From assembly GCF_000725485.1 (NCBI RefSeq), contig NZ_JOAG01000010.1:204886-268885 (forward strand): 64,000 bases of DNA, given 5' to 3'. The notes beneath the pieces were generated by a model. That model saw only the letters and a list, made by a program, of their open reading frames with translations, had not been told where the DNA came from and did not search any database. Source of the stretch: Nonomuraea candida. Its GTDB lineage: Bacteria > Actinomycetota > Actinomycetes > Streptosporangiales > Streptosporangiaceae. The position numbers were made by a program, and so were the translations under genes. Positions 51,654 through 59,696 of this stretch are shown here, piece after piece (the stretch's first letter is position 1; the number at the start of each line of letters is the position of its first letter).

Positions 51654-52351
51654 CTCAGCTGCCGCATCCCACCGGGCCGGCGCAGCACCGCCGTGTTCCT
51701 GTTGACCGAGGCGCTGATGCTGTCGGAGACGGCCTGCGCGATCCCGTGCAGCACGGTGGCCGCGCCCGTCGCGATCTCGCCCGCGAAGGCCAGCACCTCA
51801 CCTCTGAGCGTGGTGGCCACCCGCCGCAGGGTGTCCTCCCGCACCGTCCCGAACCCGAGCGCCACGATGTACGGCGCCGGCCGCAACTCCGCCAGCCGAT
51901 CGCGGGCCGGCCCCCAGATCTTGACGTCCTGATGGCTGTCACCCACGTACGGCTCGCCGTCGGTGATGAAGAAGACCACCGGCGCCCGCACGTCGAACTG
52001 CCGTGACAACCTGCGGTGATCCCGCTCGATGATCTTCACGAGCTCGCTGAAGACCGCGAGATAGTCCGTCTGCCGGCCCCGACGCAACGCCGGCACCCTG
52101 ATCGCGTCGCACGGCCTGGTCAGCGGCAGCACCACCTCCACCTTGTCGGAGAAGGACACCACGGCGACGTGCGCGGCCTCGCTGACGCCCGGATCCCCCG
52201 CCTCCAGCTCGAACAGCAGCTCTCCCACGCAGTTGGAGAGCACCTCGAAGGGGGTGGGACGTCCGTCGTCGCGGGCGGTGTGCATCGAATGCGACACGTC
52301 GCACACGATGTAGAAGGGGAAGGCGCGCGGGCGCCCGTTGGCCGACCTCAT
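51650..52351 (-). CDS. vWA-domain protein (TerY type)
   Basis: 233 residues. A von Willebrand A domain with MIDAS motif DVSHS at residues 18-22, Thr in GRQTDY and Asp in FFITDGEPY, so metal-dependent ligand binding is intact. It ends in a basic tail. TerY-like vWA proteins act as scaffolds or partners for PP2C phosphatases and kinases, in tellurite/chemical-stress loci and in conflict systems. First gene of the operon, overlapping the phosphatase start. Confidence 0.88.
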   Translation of the reverse strand: MRSANGRPRAFPFYIVCDVSHSMHTARDDGRPTPFEVLSNCVGELLFELEAGDPGVSEAAHVAVVSFSDKVEVVLPLTRPCDAIRVPALRRGRQTDYLAVFSELVKIIERDHRRLSRQFDVRAPVVFFITDGEPYVGDSHQDVKIWGPARDRLAELRPAPYIVALGFGTVREDTLRRVATTLRGEVLAFAGEIATGAATVLHGIAQAVSDSISASVNRNTAVLRRPGGMRQLR

Positions 52352-52914
52352 CGGCTTTTCATCCTGATGCGGATCGTCGGTCTTGGCAAGGTTGCGAACA
52401 GAATGGTGACATCACCAGATTCGCACCCAACGCCCGACATTCCCACCACTCGTCCCAAAATCAACGCCCTTCCGATATCTGGTGGGCTTGGGTAGGCGAA
52501 TGAGTGCCGAATCGGATCCGGCCGGGCGGCTTCTCCACGCGCCGGCGAAGACGAAAACGGCAGGTGGGAAGGCGAAGGGCAGCACGGCGGTGCTCGTCCT
52601 GTGCGCGGTGCCCCTCCTGGTGGCGAACTGGCGCCCTCGGAGGAGAGCCGGCCGATTGAAAATGTGAGGCGAGCCGTCGCGGCAGGTCGTGCACGCCGGC
52701 CGGGTGCCCTTTTCGGGCGCGCCGCAACGTGCGGCGATCGCCGGGATCCGGAGGATTGTCCGGTACGGCATACCCCATGTCAAGCGTCGATCTCTGGCAG
52801 AAATGTGCAGGCCCGGGCAGTTTGCTGCACCCGAAACTCCTGGTTCGGCGGCCCGGACTCCCGCAGAGTTATCCATACGCAAGCAGATCGGCGCTTCGAG
52901 ATGAGGAACAGGAC
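52352..52914. other. 563-bp gap before the hemolysin-family operon, with one doubtful small frame
   Basis: The vWA gene and the hemolysin-family operon are transcribed away from each other from this gap, so it must hold both promoters. One open frame (52500-52667, 55 residues, MSAESDPAG to GRLKM) has a hydrophobic stretch (STAVLVLCAVPLLVANW) flanked by basic residues, but no clear ribosome-binding site. I see no repeat, hairpin or operator of note. Confidence 0.4.
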
Positions 52915-53583
52915 ATGGCACTATTCGGCTCCACCTCCGACTCTTTGGCCGCCCTGCCGCCGCTGGAGGTGGCCGGGTCCGGCCCCGCGACCTCCCCTCT
53001 GCTCCAGACCGCGTTCGCCGGCCCCGGCACGCCGAACTACCGCTTCTGCGTCGACAGCGTGAAACGCAAGTACCTCAGCCGGTACGGCGCCGTCGTCTCC
53101 CCGTCCCCCGACCTGTTCGTCCTCGCGTGGGACAGCGTCCGTGGCCTGCCCGCCCCGGGCAGCATCGTGGGCGTCGCGGGACTCACCACCGCCGCCGGGC
53201 GCACGTTGTTGTCGGAGAGCTATCTCGACGTCCCGGTCGAGCGGGCCTGCGCCGAGCTGACCACCGGCGCCCGGGTCGACCGCTCCCGAATCGCGGAGAT
53301 GGGTCCGCTCGCGTCGTTCCATCCCGGCGCCGGCCTGTTCCTCATGCGCGCCCTGCCGGGCATCGCCCTCCACCTGGGATACGACTTCCTGCTGTCCACG
53401 CTGACGGAGAAGCTGCACAACGTGGCCAGGACCGCCGGCTGGGACTTCCACACCCTCACCAATGCCCGCCGGGCCGACCTTCCGGCCAGCGGCAGCGCCG
53501 ACTGGGGCACCTACTACTCCGCGAAACCCCGTACGGGCATCCTGCGCTGCGGGCAGGACCTCGCCCTGCGGGCCGCCGGCTGA
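52915..53583 (+). CDS. Thermostable-hemolysin-family protein
   Basis: 222 residues from ATG with GAGGAACAGG just upstream. The fold-typical segments FCVDSVKRKYLSRYGA, GVAGLTTAAGRTLLSESYLD, EMGPLASFHPGAGLFLM and LTEKLHNVARTAGW match the T-hemolysin family, named after a Vibrio protein. Despite the name it has no signal peptide, and its layout resembles acyl-transferase (GNAT/autoinducer-synthase-like) folds, so an acyl-transfer step is plausible. First gene of a four-gene operon with an adenylate-forming ligase 64 bp downstream. Confidence 0.75.
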   Translation: MALFGSTSDSLAALPPLEVAGSGPATSPLLQTAFAGPGTPNYRFCVDSVKRKYLSRYGAVVSPSPDLFVLAWDSVRGLPAPGSIVGVAGLTTAAGRTLLSESYLDVPVERACAELTTGARVDRSRIAEMGPLASFHPGAGLFLMRALPGIALHLGYDFLLSTLTEKLHNVARTAGWDFHTLTNARRADLPASGSADWGTYYSAKPRTGILRCGQDLALRAAG

Positions 53584-53647
53584 CGGCGGCCCTCTCCACC
53601 GGGCCGGCGACGGCCCTCACCCCCTGACCTGTCGAAGGAGATCACTG

Positions 53648-55234
53648 ATGCGTTGGCTTGACCATGCCCTCAGCCGCCTGGGCTCGCTGGAGACGGTGGC
53701 GGTCGAGGAGATGCGCTCGTCCGGGCCGCCCCGCCCGTACAGCTACGGAACCGTGCTCGGCGCGGCGATCCGCACCGGCGACGCGATCGTCGCCTCGGCC
53801 GCCGGCCGGGACACCGGGACCAGCACGATCGGCATCCTCACCGGCAACGGCGTGGAGGGGATCGTCGGCGACCTGGCCTGCCTGCTGACCGGCGTACGGT
53901 CGGTGCCGATCCCGATCGCCTTCGGCCGGGACCAGGCCCGCCACCTGCTGTCCCACTCGATCGTCTGCCTGGTCGACGAGCAGGGGCGCAAGCGCCTGGC
54001 GGAGTGGGGCGGCGAGGACCGGATCCTCCCCGAGGGCTGCGAGATCATCGCGATCACGGTCGAGGGCGGATACTCCGCCGAGGAGATCACCGCCCGGGTA
54101 CGCGCCGCCGCCGCGCTGGACGAGCACGCCATCTGCAAGATCGTCCACACGTCCGGCACCACCTCCACCCCCAAGGGCGTGATGCTGCGCCGCGGCGCGG
54201 TGGACGACCTGATCGACTCCGTCACCAGCCGGGTCGGCGTCGAGGCGTGGCAGCGCTACGTCTCCGTCGTGCCGCTGAGCCTGCTGGTGGAGCAGGTCTT
54301 CGCCGTCTACCTGACCTTCCTGGCCGGCGGCACGGTCGTGTTCCTGCCGGAGGAGGTCAAACCGCTCGGCACCGCCGGCGGCGACGTCGAGCAGGTGCGC
54401 GGGCTGCTCCCCGCGGCCCGGCCCACGGTGTCGCTGGTGCCGCCGTCCCTCGTGGAGTCCATCGCGGCCCGCGCGCGGACCACCCCGGACGCGACCACGC
54501 GCGAGCTGTCCCTGGCCGTGTACGGCCGGGAGGACCCGATGCTGCTGTTCAGCGGCGGTGCCCCGGTCTCCGACGAGGTCCTGCGCGTGATGTGGGACCG
54601 CGGCCTGCCGGTGTACGTGGCGTACGGGCTCAGCGAGAACGGCTCCGTGGCCACGCTCAACGGCCCCGGCCTCGTCCGGCTCGGCACCGTCGGCAAGCCG
54701 CTGCGCCACTGCGAGGTCAGCCGGTCCGACACCGGCGAGCTCCTCATCCGCAGCTCGTCCCTGCTCACCGGCTACCTCGGCTCGGACGACCCGACCGCGC
54801 TGCCGCTGGACGCCGAGGGCTGGCTGCACACCGGTGACATCGCCGACATCGACGACGACGGCTACGTCACCATCACCGGCAGGCTCAAGAACATCATCAT
54901 CACGTCCAACGGGCGCAACGTCAGCCCGGAATGGGTCGAGGCCCAGTACAAGAGCCGGCCCAGCATCGAGGCCGCCGCCGTGTTCGGCGACAACATGGAG
55001 CGGCTGATCGCGGTCTTCGTCGTCAGGCGCGGCGCCGACCCGGCCACCGCGCTCGCCGAGGTGCGCCACGTCAACGCCGAGGTGCTCTCGGAGATCGAGC
55101 AGGTCGGCAGCGCCGCGTTCGTCGAGGCCGACGAGACGTTCTACGCCGAGTTCTTCACCGTCACCGGACGCCCCCGCCGTACAGAGATCAAGCAAGCACT
55201 CACCACCGGCCGATTCGACCTGATGGAGGTCTGA
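53648..55234 (+). CDS. Adenylate-forming acyl-CoA/acyl-AMP ligase
   Basis: 528 residues from the ATG MRWLDHALSRLG with AAGGAG upstream. AMP-binding motifs are complete: P-loop HTSGTTSTPKGVML, YGLSENGSV, and HTGDIADIDDDGYVTITGR with a downstream Lys-Asn (KNIIITSNGRNVSP). It activates a carboxylic acid, probably a fatty or aryl acid, as an acyl-adenylate. The acceptor is unknown, as there is no carrier protein or NRPS/PKS gene nearby. The dioxygenase gene starts three bases after its stop. Confidence 0.9.
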   Translation: MRWLDHALSRLGSLETVAVEEMRSSGPPRPYSYGTVLGAAIRTGDAIVASAAGRDTGTSTIGILTGNGVEGIVGDLACLLTGVRSVPIPIAFGRDQARHLLSHSIVCLVDEQGRKRLAEWGGEDRILPEGCEIIAITVEGGYSAEEITARVRAAAALDEHAICKIVHTSGTTSTPKGVMLRRGAVDDLIDSVTSRVGVEAWQRYVSVVPLSLLVEQVFAVYLTFLAGGTVVFLPEEVKPLGTAGGDVEQVRGLLPAARPTVSLVPPSLVESIAARARTTPDATTRELSLAVYGREDPMLLFSGGAPVSDEVLRVMWDRGLPVYVAYGLSENGSVATLNGPGLVRLGTVGKPLRHCEVSRSDTGELLIRSSSLLTGYLGSDDPTALPLDAEGWLHTGDIADIDDDGYVTITGRLKNIIITSNGRNVSPEWVEAQYKSRPSIEAAAVFGDNMERLIAVFVVRRGADPATALAEVRHVNAEVLSEIEQVGSAAFVEADETFYAEFFTVTGRPRRTEIKQALTTGRFDLMEV

Positions 55235-55237
55235 GAC

Positions 55238-56191
55238 ATGCTGAACAACTTCGCCACCACCGAGCACATCGACGGCAAGGGCCTGGTCGTCACCGCCGCC
55301 GACCGCGCCGGGCTCGACAGCGTGGACCGCATCGAGCTGATGACCGCGCTCGCCGAGCACGGCTACGTCGTCCTGCGCGGCTTCGACACCGACCCGACCA
55401 CGTTCTCCACGCTCATCCAGAGCGTCTCCTCGCGGATCACCCTGGACCCGGCGCGCAAGTTCGCCGGCGGCAACGTGGCGCAGAAGATCGAGGCCGGGCT
55501 GGTGCCGCAGGGCCTGCACGTGGAGAACGGCGCCACCCCGTGGGTGCCGGACCTGGTGTGGTTCTACTGCGAGACCCCGGCCAAGGTCGGCTCGCAGACC
55601 ACCATCTGCGACGGGCTGTACGTGTGGGACCGGCTGCCGGCGCGTACGCAGGAGCTGTTCCTGTCCACCCGCATCAGCTTCGCCCGGCCGATGCCCGAGG
55701 ACAAGTGGAAGAACCTCGTCGTCCGCCTGCTCGACGGCGCCAAGACCGCCGACGAGGTCGTCTTCGACGACCTGCTGGCGGTGACCGACGACGGCGTGGA
55801 CGTCAAGTACCGGCTGCGCCCCGACGGCTCCGTGCACTACAAGTACTTCACCTACGCCGCGCACACCACGTTGTTCGGCTCCGACATCGCCTTCGCCAAC
55901 AGCATCCTGACCCCGTCGGTGAACTACGAGCCCCCAGTGATCGAGTTCGAGGACGGCCGCCCGCTGGACGCCATGCTGATGCGCCAGATCATCGAGGCCA
56001 CCGAGCTGGAGACCGACGAGATCGACTGGCACGAGGGCGACGTCGCGCTGGTCGACAACAGCCGGCTCATGCACGGCCGGCGCAAGATCCGCGACCCGCT
56101 CCGCTCCCTCTACAACGCCCAGAGCTACGCCAAGGACGACGTGGTCGGCGCCGTTCGCGAGCGGGTGGCCACCACGCGCAGGGCCGCCTGA
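55238..56191 (+). CDS. TauD/TfdA-family Fe(II)/2-oxoglutarate dioxygenase
   Basis: 317 residues. Iron ligands fit His and Glu in GLHVENGATP (HxE variant of HxD) and the distal His in DNSRLMHGRRKIRDP, whose Arg residues bind 2-oxoglutarate. The family hydroxylates, desaturates or decarboxylates; some members form isonitriles from acylated amino acids. Start codon three bases after the ligase, and its stop overlaps the methyltransferase start (TGATG), so the three enzymes are made together. Confidence 0.9.
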   Translation: MLNNFATTEHIDGKGLVVTAADRAGLDSVDRIELMTALAEHGYVVLRGFDTDPTTFSTLIQSVSSRITLDPARKFAGGNVAQKIEAGLVPQGLHVENGATPWVPDLVWFYCETPAKVGSQTTICDGLYVWDRLPARTQELFLSTRISFARPMPEDKWKNLVVRLLDGAKTADEVVFDDLLAVTDDGVDVKYRLRPDGSVHYKYFTYAAHTTLFGSDIAFANSILTPSVNYEPPVIEFEDGRPLDAMLMRQIIEATELETDEIDWHEGDVALVDNSRLMHGRRKIRDPLRSLYNAQSYAKDDVVGAVRERVATTRRAA

Positions 56192-56961
56192 TGCGCACCC
56201 AGTACGACGACATCGGCCAGTCCTACGAGCGGCTCAAGCGGGAGATGCCCCTGGCCAAGGGCCCCGAGCGGGCCACGGTCGAGGCCCTGACCGGCGCGGC
56301 GCTGACCGGCGGGACGCCGGCCGGTGGGACGCCGGCCGGTGGGGCGGCGGGCGGGTCCGTGCTGGACCTGGCGTGCGGCACCGGCTGGTACAGCAGGATC
56401 ATCGCCCGCGCCGGCGCGGCGTCCGTCCTCGGGGTGGACATCTCCGAGGAGATGGTCGCCGCCGCCGAGCGGGCCGAGGCCCGCGAGCCGCTCGGCATCC
56501 GCTACAAGGTCCACGACGCCCGTACGCTCGGCGTCATCGGCCGATTCGACCTGGTCAACGCGGTCTGGCTGCTCTGCTACGCCCGCGACCGGTCCGACCT
56601 GGCCGCCATGGCCCGCACCATCCACGACAACCTCGCCCCCGGGGGCGTCTACACGGGCCTGGAGATGAACCCGCGCTTCGACTGGGCCGGCCCGAAGGCC
56701 ACCAAGTACGGCCTGACCCACCGGCCCGACGCGGACTTCCCCGGCGGGAAGGAGCTGACGGTCACCGCGCACGTGGACCCGCCCATCTCGTTCCAGGCCT
56801 GCTTCTGGGAGGAGGAGCCGGTGGTCACCGCACTGCGCGAGGCGGGGTTCCGCTCGGTGGAGCTGGTGCCCGCCGTACTGACCGCCGACCAGGCCGCCGA
56901 CCCGTTCTGGGACGACTTCCGGGCCAACCCGCCCATCGTCGGCATCCGCGCCGTCAAGTAG
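56191..56961 (+). CDS. SAM-dependent methyltransferase, class I
   Basis: 256 residues from the ATG overlapping the dioxygenase stop. SAM motif I is VLDLACGTGWYS and the acidic motif II is VLGVDISEEMV; motif with FDLVNAVWLLCYA follows. A TPAGGTPAGG insert (about 35-48), a tandem duplication, sits just before motif I. It probably methylates the product of the ligase/dioxygenase pathway. No target motif is evident. Confidence 0.9.
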   Translation: MRTQYDDIGQSYERLKREMPLAKGPERATVEALTGAALTGGTPAGGTPAGGAAGGSVLDLACGTGWYSRIIARAGAASVLGVDISEEMVAAAERAEAREPLGIRYKVHDARTLGVIGRFDLVNAVWLLCYARDRSDLAAMARTIHDNLAPGGVYTGLEMNPRFDWAGPKATKYGLTHRPDADFPGGKELTVTAHVDPPISFQACFWEEEPVVTALREAGFRSVELVPAVLTADQAADPFWDDFRANPPIVGIRAVK

Positions 56962-57139
56962 CCCCCGAAGCCCGTACGAGAACCGGCCCGCCAGATGAGG
57001 AGGAACCATTCCTGACCCCCACCACTGCCACCATGACCCGCCACGACCCCCGTGACCAGCCGGCGCAGATCAGGGACGGCCCGGACCGCGAAGACCGTCC
57101 CGCCCCCGCGGCCAGGATGACCAGGAGCACCACGGGACC

Positions 57140-57195
57140 ACCCCTGGCCCGGGCGATCACCAGGGGTGAGGCTCCTTCCCGGCGAGCCTCACCCC
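57140..57195 (+). promoter_or_regulatory. Overlapping alternative hairpins (attenuator-like)
   Basis: CCAGGGGT at 57160-57167 can pair with ACCCCTGG at 57140-57147. The overlapping GGGGTGAGGCTC at 57163-57174 pairs perfectly over 12 bp with GAGCCTCACCCC at 57184-57195. The two stems exclude each other. The region lies in a 560-bp stretch (56962-57521) with no convincing protein gene, 180 bp after the methyltransferase stop. Confidence 0.55.
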
Positions 57196-57224
57196 AGACC
57201 ACAGGCAAACCCCCGGACACAGCA

Positions 57225-57263
57225 ACCCAGGTCGGAGACACGCACCCCCGACCTGGGTTTCTT
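57225..57263 (+). terminator. Rho-independent terminator
   Basis: A perfect 11-bp stem (ACCCAGGTCGG / CCGACCTGGGT) with a 12-nt loop is followed by TTCTT. It is the most canonical terminator of the window. It ends either the ligase/dioxygenase/methyltransferase transcript or a non-coding RNA that includes the preceding hairpins. Confidence 0.8.
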
Positions 57264-57474
57264 GCTGTGGAGTCACGCTTCCGGCAGACCGGCGCAGGAA
57301 GCGGACATGCTCTGGAGCAGCGTCGACCCTGCTCAGGCAAGCATTGGTCGACGCCCGCCTCCCGCACAGCGGCCCCGTTGCTGCACTCTTCTGCACTACA
57401 GCTGCCTCTACGACCGCCGGAAGTGATCTCGGAGCACGCCTACTAGCTCGGCTCTCTGAACTGACGCGTTCGAA

Positions 57475-57515
57475 TTGTGCTACTGGGTAGCACCGAATAG
57501 CACAAACTGTAGACT
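57475..57515 (+). promoter_or_regulatory. Promoter and palindromic operator of the toxin-antitoxin pair
   Basis: GTGCTAC-TGG-GTAGCAC (57477-57493) is a perfect dyad, and its outer copy TTGTGCTA / TAGCACAA spans 57475-57505. A -10 box TAGACT (57510-57515) lies six bases before the antitoxin GTG, the spacing of a leaderless actinobacterial transcript. Binding of antitoxin or toxin-antitoxin complex here would give the usual autorepression. Confidence 0.75.
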
Positions 57516-57521
57516 TGGAGC

Positions 57522-57842
57522 GTGAGCACTCCTGAGCCTGACCACTCCCACGAGATCTCGCAACGCGACCTGCGTAACCGGTCAGCGGAGATCATGGATG
57601 GCCTAGAACGTGGGGAGCGGTATGCCGTAACCCGCAACGGCCATCACATCGGTGACCTGGTTCCTCTTCGTCGCCGGCGCAGGGCTGTCTCGCGCGCCGA
57701 GTTCGCCGCCGTATCACGCGGTATGCCGCGGCTAGACGACCGTGAATATCGCAAGGACATGGACCATCACGTCAACGACGATTTCTACGACCCTTACGAT
57801 CGCGCATACGGCAACCCTGAAAGCGCAGAGGACGAGGGATGA
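57522..57842 (+). CDS. Type II antitoxin, Phd/YefM family
   Basis: 106 residues from GTG. The Phd/YefM DNA-binding fold is visible as ISQRDLRNRSAEIMDGLERGERYAVTRNGHHIGDLVPL. An acidic, flexible tail (DDREYRKDMDHHVNDDFYDPYD) would wrap the toxin. A dyad operator with a leaderless promoter lies immediately upstream. Its stop overlaps the toxin start (ATGA). GC content is lower than neighbours, in keeping with transfer. Confidence 0.9.
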   Translation: MSTPEPDHSHEISQRDLRNRSAEIMDGLERGERYAVTRNGHHIGDLVPLRRRRRAVSRAEFAAVSRGMPRLDDREYRKDMDHHVNDDFYDPYDRAYGNPESAEDEG

Positions 57843-58261
57843 ACCATGGCCTAGGGCTGCTCGATACGAACATCCTCATCTTGCGCGCCGGCATTGATCC
57901 GGACGAACTACCCGATGAGATGATGATCAGCGCCATAACCACCGCAGAACTCTCGGTCGGCGTCTTGGTGGCGACAGGGCCGCAGGAACTTGCTCAGCGG
58001 ATGAAGATTCTGCAGACGGCAGAAGCCGAGTTCGACCCACTCCCCTTCGACGGCGCCTCGGCTCGCGAATACGGCCAGCTGTGGACAGCCGTAATCGCTT
58101 CGGGACGGAAACCTCGCCCCCGCACTGCGGATCTGATGATTGCTTGTGTGGCAATCGCGAACCAGCTTCCCCTGTACACCTGCAATCCCAAAGATTTCAA
58201 AGGCCTTGATCACCTCCTCACCATAGTTCCGGTAACCCGTCCGCAGTGGGGCGGAGCCTAA
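57839..58261 (+). CDS. vapC: VapC-type PIN-domain ribonuclease toxin
   Basis: 140 residues. The PIN active site is intact: Asp in GLLDTNILI, Glu in TTAELSVG, Asp in RTADLMIA, and the Asn/Asp of TCNPKDF. VapC toxins cut tRNA or rRNA when the antitoxin is degraded. The TAA stop at 58259-58261 is exactly the left copy of the target-site duplication of the adjacent IS element, so the insertion left the coding region whole. Confidence 0.9.
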   Translation: MNHGLGLLDTNILILRAGIDPDELPDEMMISAITTAELSVGVLVATGPQELAQRMKILQTAEAEFDPLPFDGASAREYGQLWTAVIASGRKPRPRTADLMIACVAIANQLPLYTCNPKDFKGLDHLLTIVPVTRPQWGGA

Positions 58262-58277
58262 GAGGGCGGATCGTGAG
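58262..58277. repeat. Left terminal inverted repeat of the IS element
   Basis: GAGGGCGGATCGTGAG, directly after the TAA target duplication. Confidence 0.9.
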
Positions 58278-58339
58278 TTGATGTCCTTTTGATCGCTTGC
58301 GCTGCATGAGGACAACTGGTCACAGGCTCGGCGCCAGGG

Positions 58340-58762
58340 TCACGAACGTGGCTGGATGAACAATCCCGGCTCGGATTCGACGAGGATGCCGAGGGCGGCC
58401 AGACGTTTGAGCTTGGCCCGGACGTTCTGGATGCTGTTCTGCGTCAGCGGCAGGTCCATGGCCATGGCCAGGTCGCGGGCGCGCAGGAAGCCGCCGGCTT
58501 CGCCGAAGACGGTGAGAATCTGCTGGTAGGCGGGGTGGCCAGGGACCGCAGGAGGCGGTTTGGCCGGGGCGGGGTCTTCCTCAGCGAGGGAGATGAGGGT
58601 CTTGCGGCTGATCCGCAGGTGCTCGACCTGCTCGGCGAGTTCGCCCAGACGCGCGGTGAGCGTGTCGATCTCTTCCTGGGTCTGCTCGCTCTGGCAGGTC
58701 AGGGCTCGTTCGCGGGCGTCGATCCGGTCCAGCAGCCACGTGCCGGGGTCCGCGCCGTTCAC
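58340..58762 (-). CDS. IS accessory protein: coiled coil plus winged helix
   Basis: 140 residues. An N-terminal coiled coil (QTQEEIDTLTARLGELAEQVEHL), a Pro-rich linker and a C-terminal winged-helix domain (LRARDLAMAMDLPLTQNSIQN, LKRLAALGILVESEPG) are visible. Its ATG overlaps the transposase stop (ATGA) and it lies inside the element's inverted repeats, so it belongs to the IS. It may bind the ends or regulate transposition; passenger genes of this type recur beside actinobacterial IS5 transposases. Confidence 0.78.
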   Translation of the reverse strand: MNGADPGTWLLDRIDARERALTCQSEQTQEEIDTLTARLGELAEQVEHLRISRKTLISLAEEDPAPAKPPPAVPGHPAYQQILTVFGEAGGFLRARDLAMAMDLPLTQNSIQNVRAKLKRLAALGILVESEPGLFIQPRS

Positions 58763-59595
58763 GCCGGGCGCCAGGCAGGGGTGGAGGTGCCGGTCAGCCG
58801 GCGGGTCATCACGTCAGTCATCGCCCAGTACACCCGTGATTCGGAGCTGGCCGGATCGTGTTCGTAGTCGCGTACCAGGCGGCGGTGCAGGGACATCGTG
58901 CCGTAGGTCTGTTCCACGACCCAGCGCTTGGGCTGGGGGACGAACCCGGCCTGATCGGGGTTGCGCTCGACGATCCTCACGTCGATGCCGCGGGTGGCGC
59001 CGTGCGCGACCACGCTGGTCTTGAAGCCCTGGTCGGCCAGGGCGGTCTGGACGCTGCCGGGCTCGGTGGCGGCGGCGACCCGGTCCAGCAGGGCGTTGCC
59101 GATGGCGTTGTCGTGGATCGAGGCTGCCGTGACCACCACCGCGATGACCAGGCCCAGCACATCGACGGCCAGCCCGCGTTTACGGCCGGGGACCTTCTTG
59201 GCCGCGTCCTTGCCGGTCGTGGTGGCGGGGACTCCGGCCGCGGCGCGCACGCTCTGGGTGTCGAGTACCACCAGGCTCGGGTCGGCTAATCGGCCGTGCT
59301 TTTCTCGTACCTGCCAGCGGAGCAGGTCGTGGATGGCCTTGTCGATGCCGTCCTGGCGCCACGTGCGGTAGTAATAGAGGACCGCGCTGCGTGGTGGCAG
59401 GTCGTGGGGCAGCAGGTTCCACTGGCAGCCGGTCCGGCTCTGGTAGAGCAGCGCGTTGACGATCTCGCGCATCTCGTATTTGCCCTGGTGGCCGCTGACC
59501 GAGGGGTGGGCGGCCTTCCACGCGGTGATCACCGGCTCGACCAAGGCCCATTGCTCGTCGGATAAGTCGCTCGCGTACGGCTTGCGCTCAGTCAC
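58759..59595 (-). CDS. IS5-family DDE transposase
   Basis: 278 residues from the GTG VTERKPYASDLSDEQW. The DUF4096-like N-terminal domain has YQSRTGCQWNLLPHDLPP. The DDE domain has Asp in LVVLDTQSVRAA, Asp near SIHDNAIG/ALADQGFKT and Glu in RWVVEQTYGTMSLHRRL. The single open frame is intact, with no frameshift. An ATG 18 bases upstream is an alternative start. Confidence 0.92.
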   Translation of the reverse strand: MTERKPYASDLSDEQWALVEPVITAWKAAHPSVSGHQGKYEMREIVNALLYQSRTGCQWNLLPHDLPPRSAVLYYYRTWRQDGIDKAIHDLLRWQVREKHGRLADPSLVVLDTQSVRAAAGVPATTTGKDAAKKVPGRKRGLAVDVLGLVIAVVVTAASIHDNAIGNALLDRVAAATEPGSVQTALADQGFKTSVVAHGATRGIDVRIVERNPDQAGFVPQPKRWVVEQTYGTMSLHRRLVRDYEHDPASSESRVYWAMTDVMTRRLTGTSTPAWRPA

Positions 59596-59680
59596 GCCGT
59601 CATCCCAGCACATCCCGGCCTGCCAGGCAGGCATAACGCTACAGAATCACTCGATTACATTGTGACATCACGGCCATGGG

Positions 59681-59696
59681 CTAACGATCCGCCCTC
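59681..59696. repeat. Right terminal inverted repeat of the IS element
   Basis: Read on the minus strand it is GAGGGCGGATCGTTAG, one mismatch from the left end; TAA follows as target duplication. Confidence 0.9.

Larger units (their letters stand above)
58262..59696 (-). mobile_element. IS5-family insertion sequence with accessory gene (1435 bp)
   Basis: Bounded by imperfect 16-bp inverted repeats, GAGGGCGGATCGTGAG at 58262-58277 and its mate at 59681-59696 (one mismatch). The flanking 3-bp direct repeat is TAA (58259-58261 and 59697-59699), of the TNA type typical for part of the IS5 family. Both genes are on the minus strand: a DDE transposase and, overlapping its stop, a coiled-coil/winged-helix protein. 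All parts look intact, so the element may be recent and active. Confidence 0.93.

Noticed and set aside
57466..57475. GTTCGAATT upstream of the toxin-antitoxin pair as a tRNA T-loop remnant
   Set aside because: The match is eight bases with no pairing stems around it.
58251..58264. GGAGCCTA next to the vapC end as a copy of the tRNA-Ala 3' end (attachment site)
   Set aside because: Only eight bases match and part of the apparent similarity falls in the IS terminal repeat, so it is best explained by chance.
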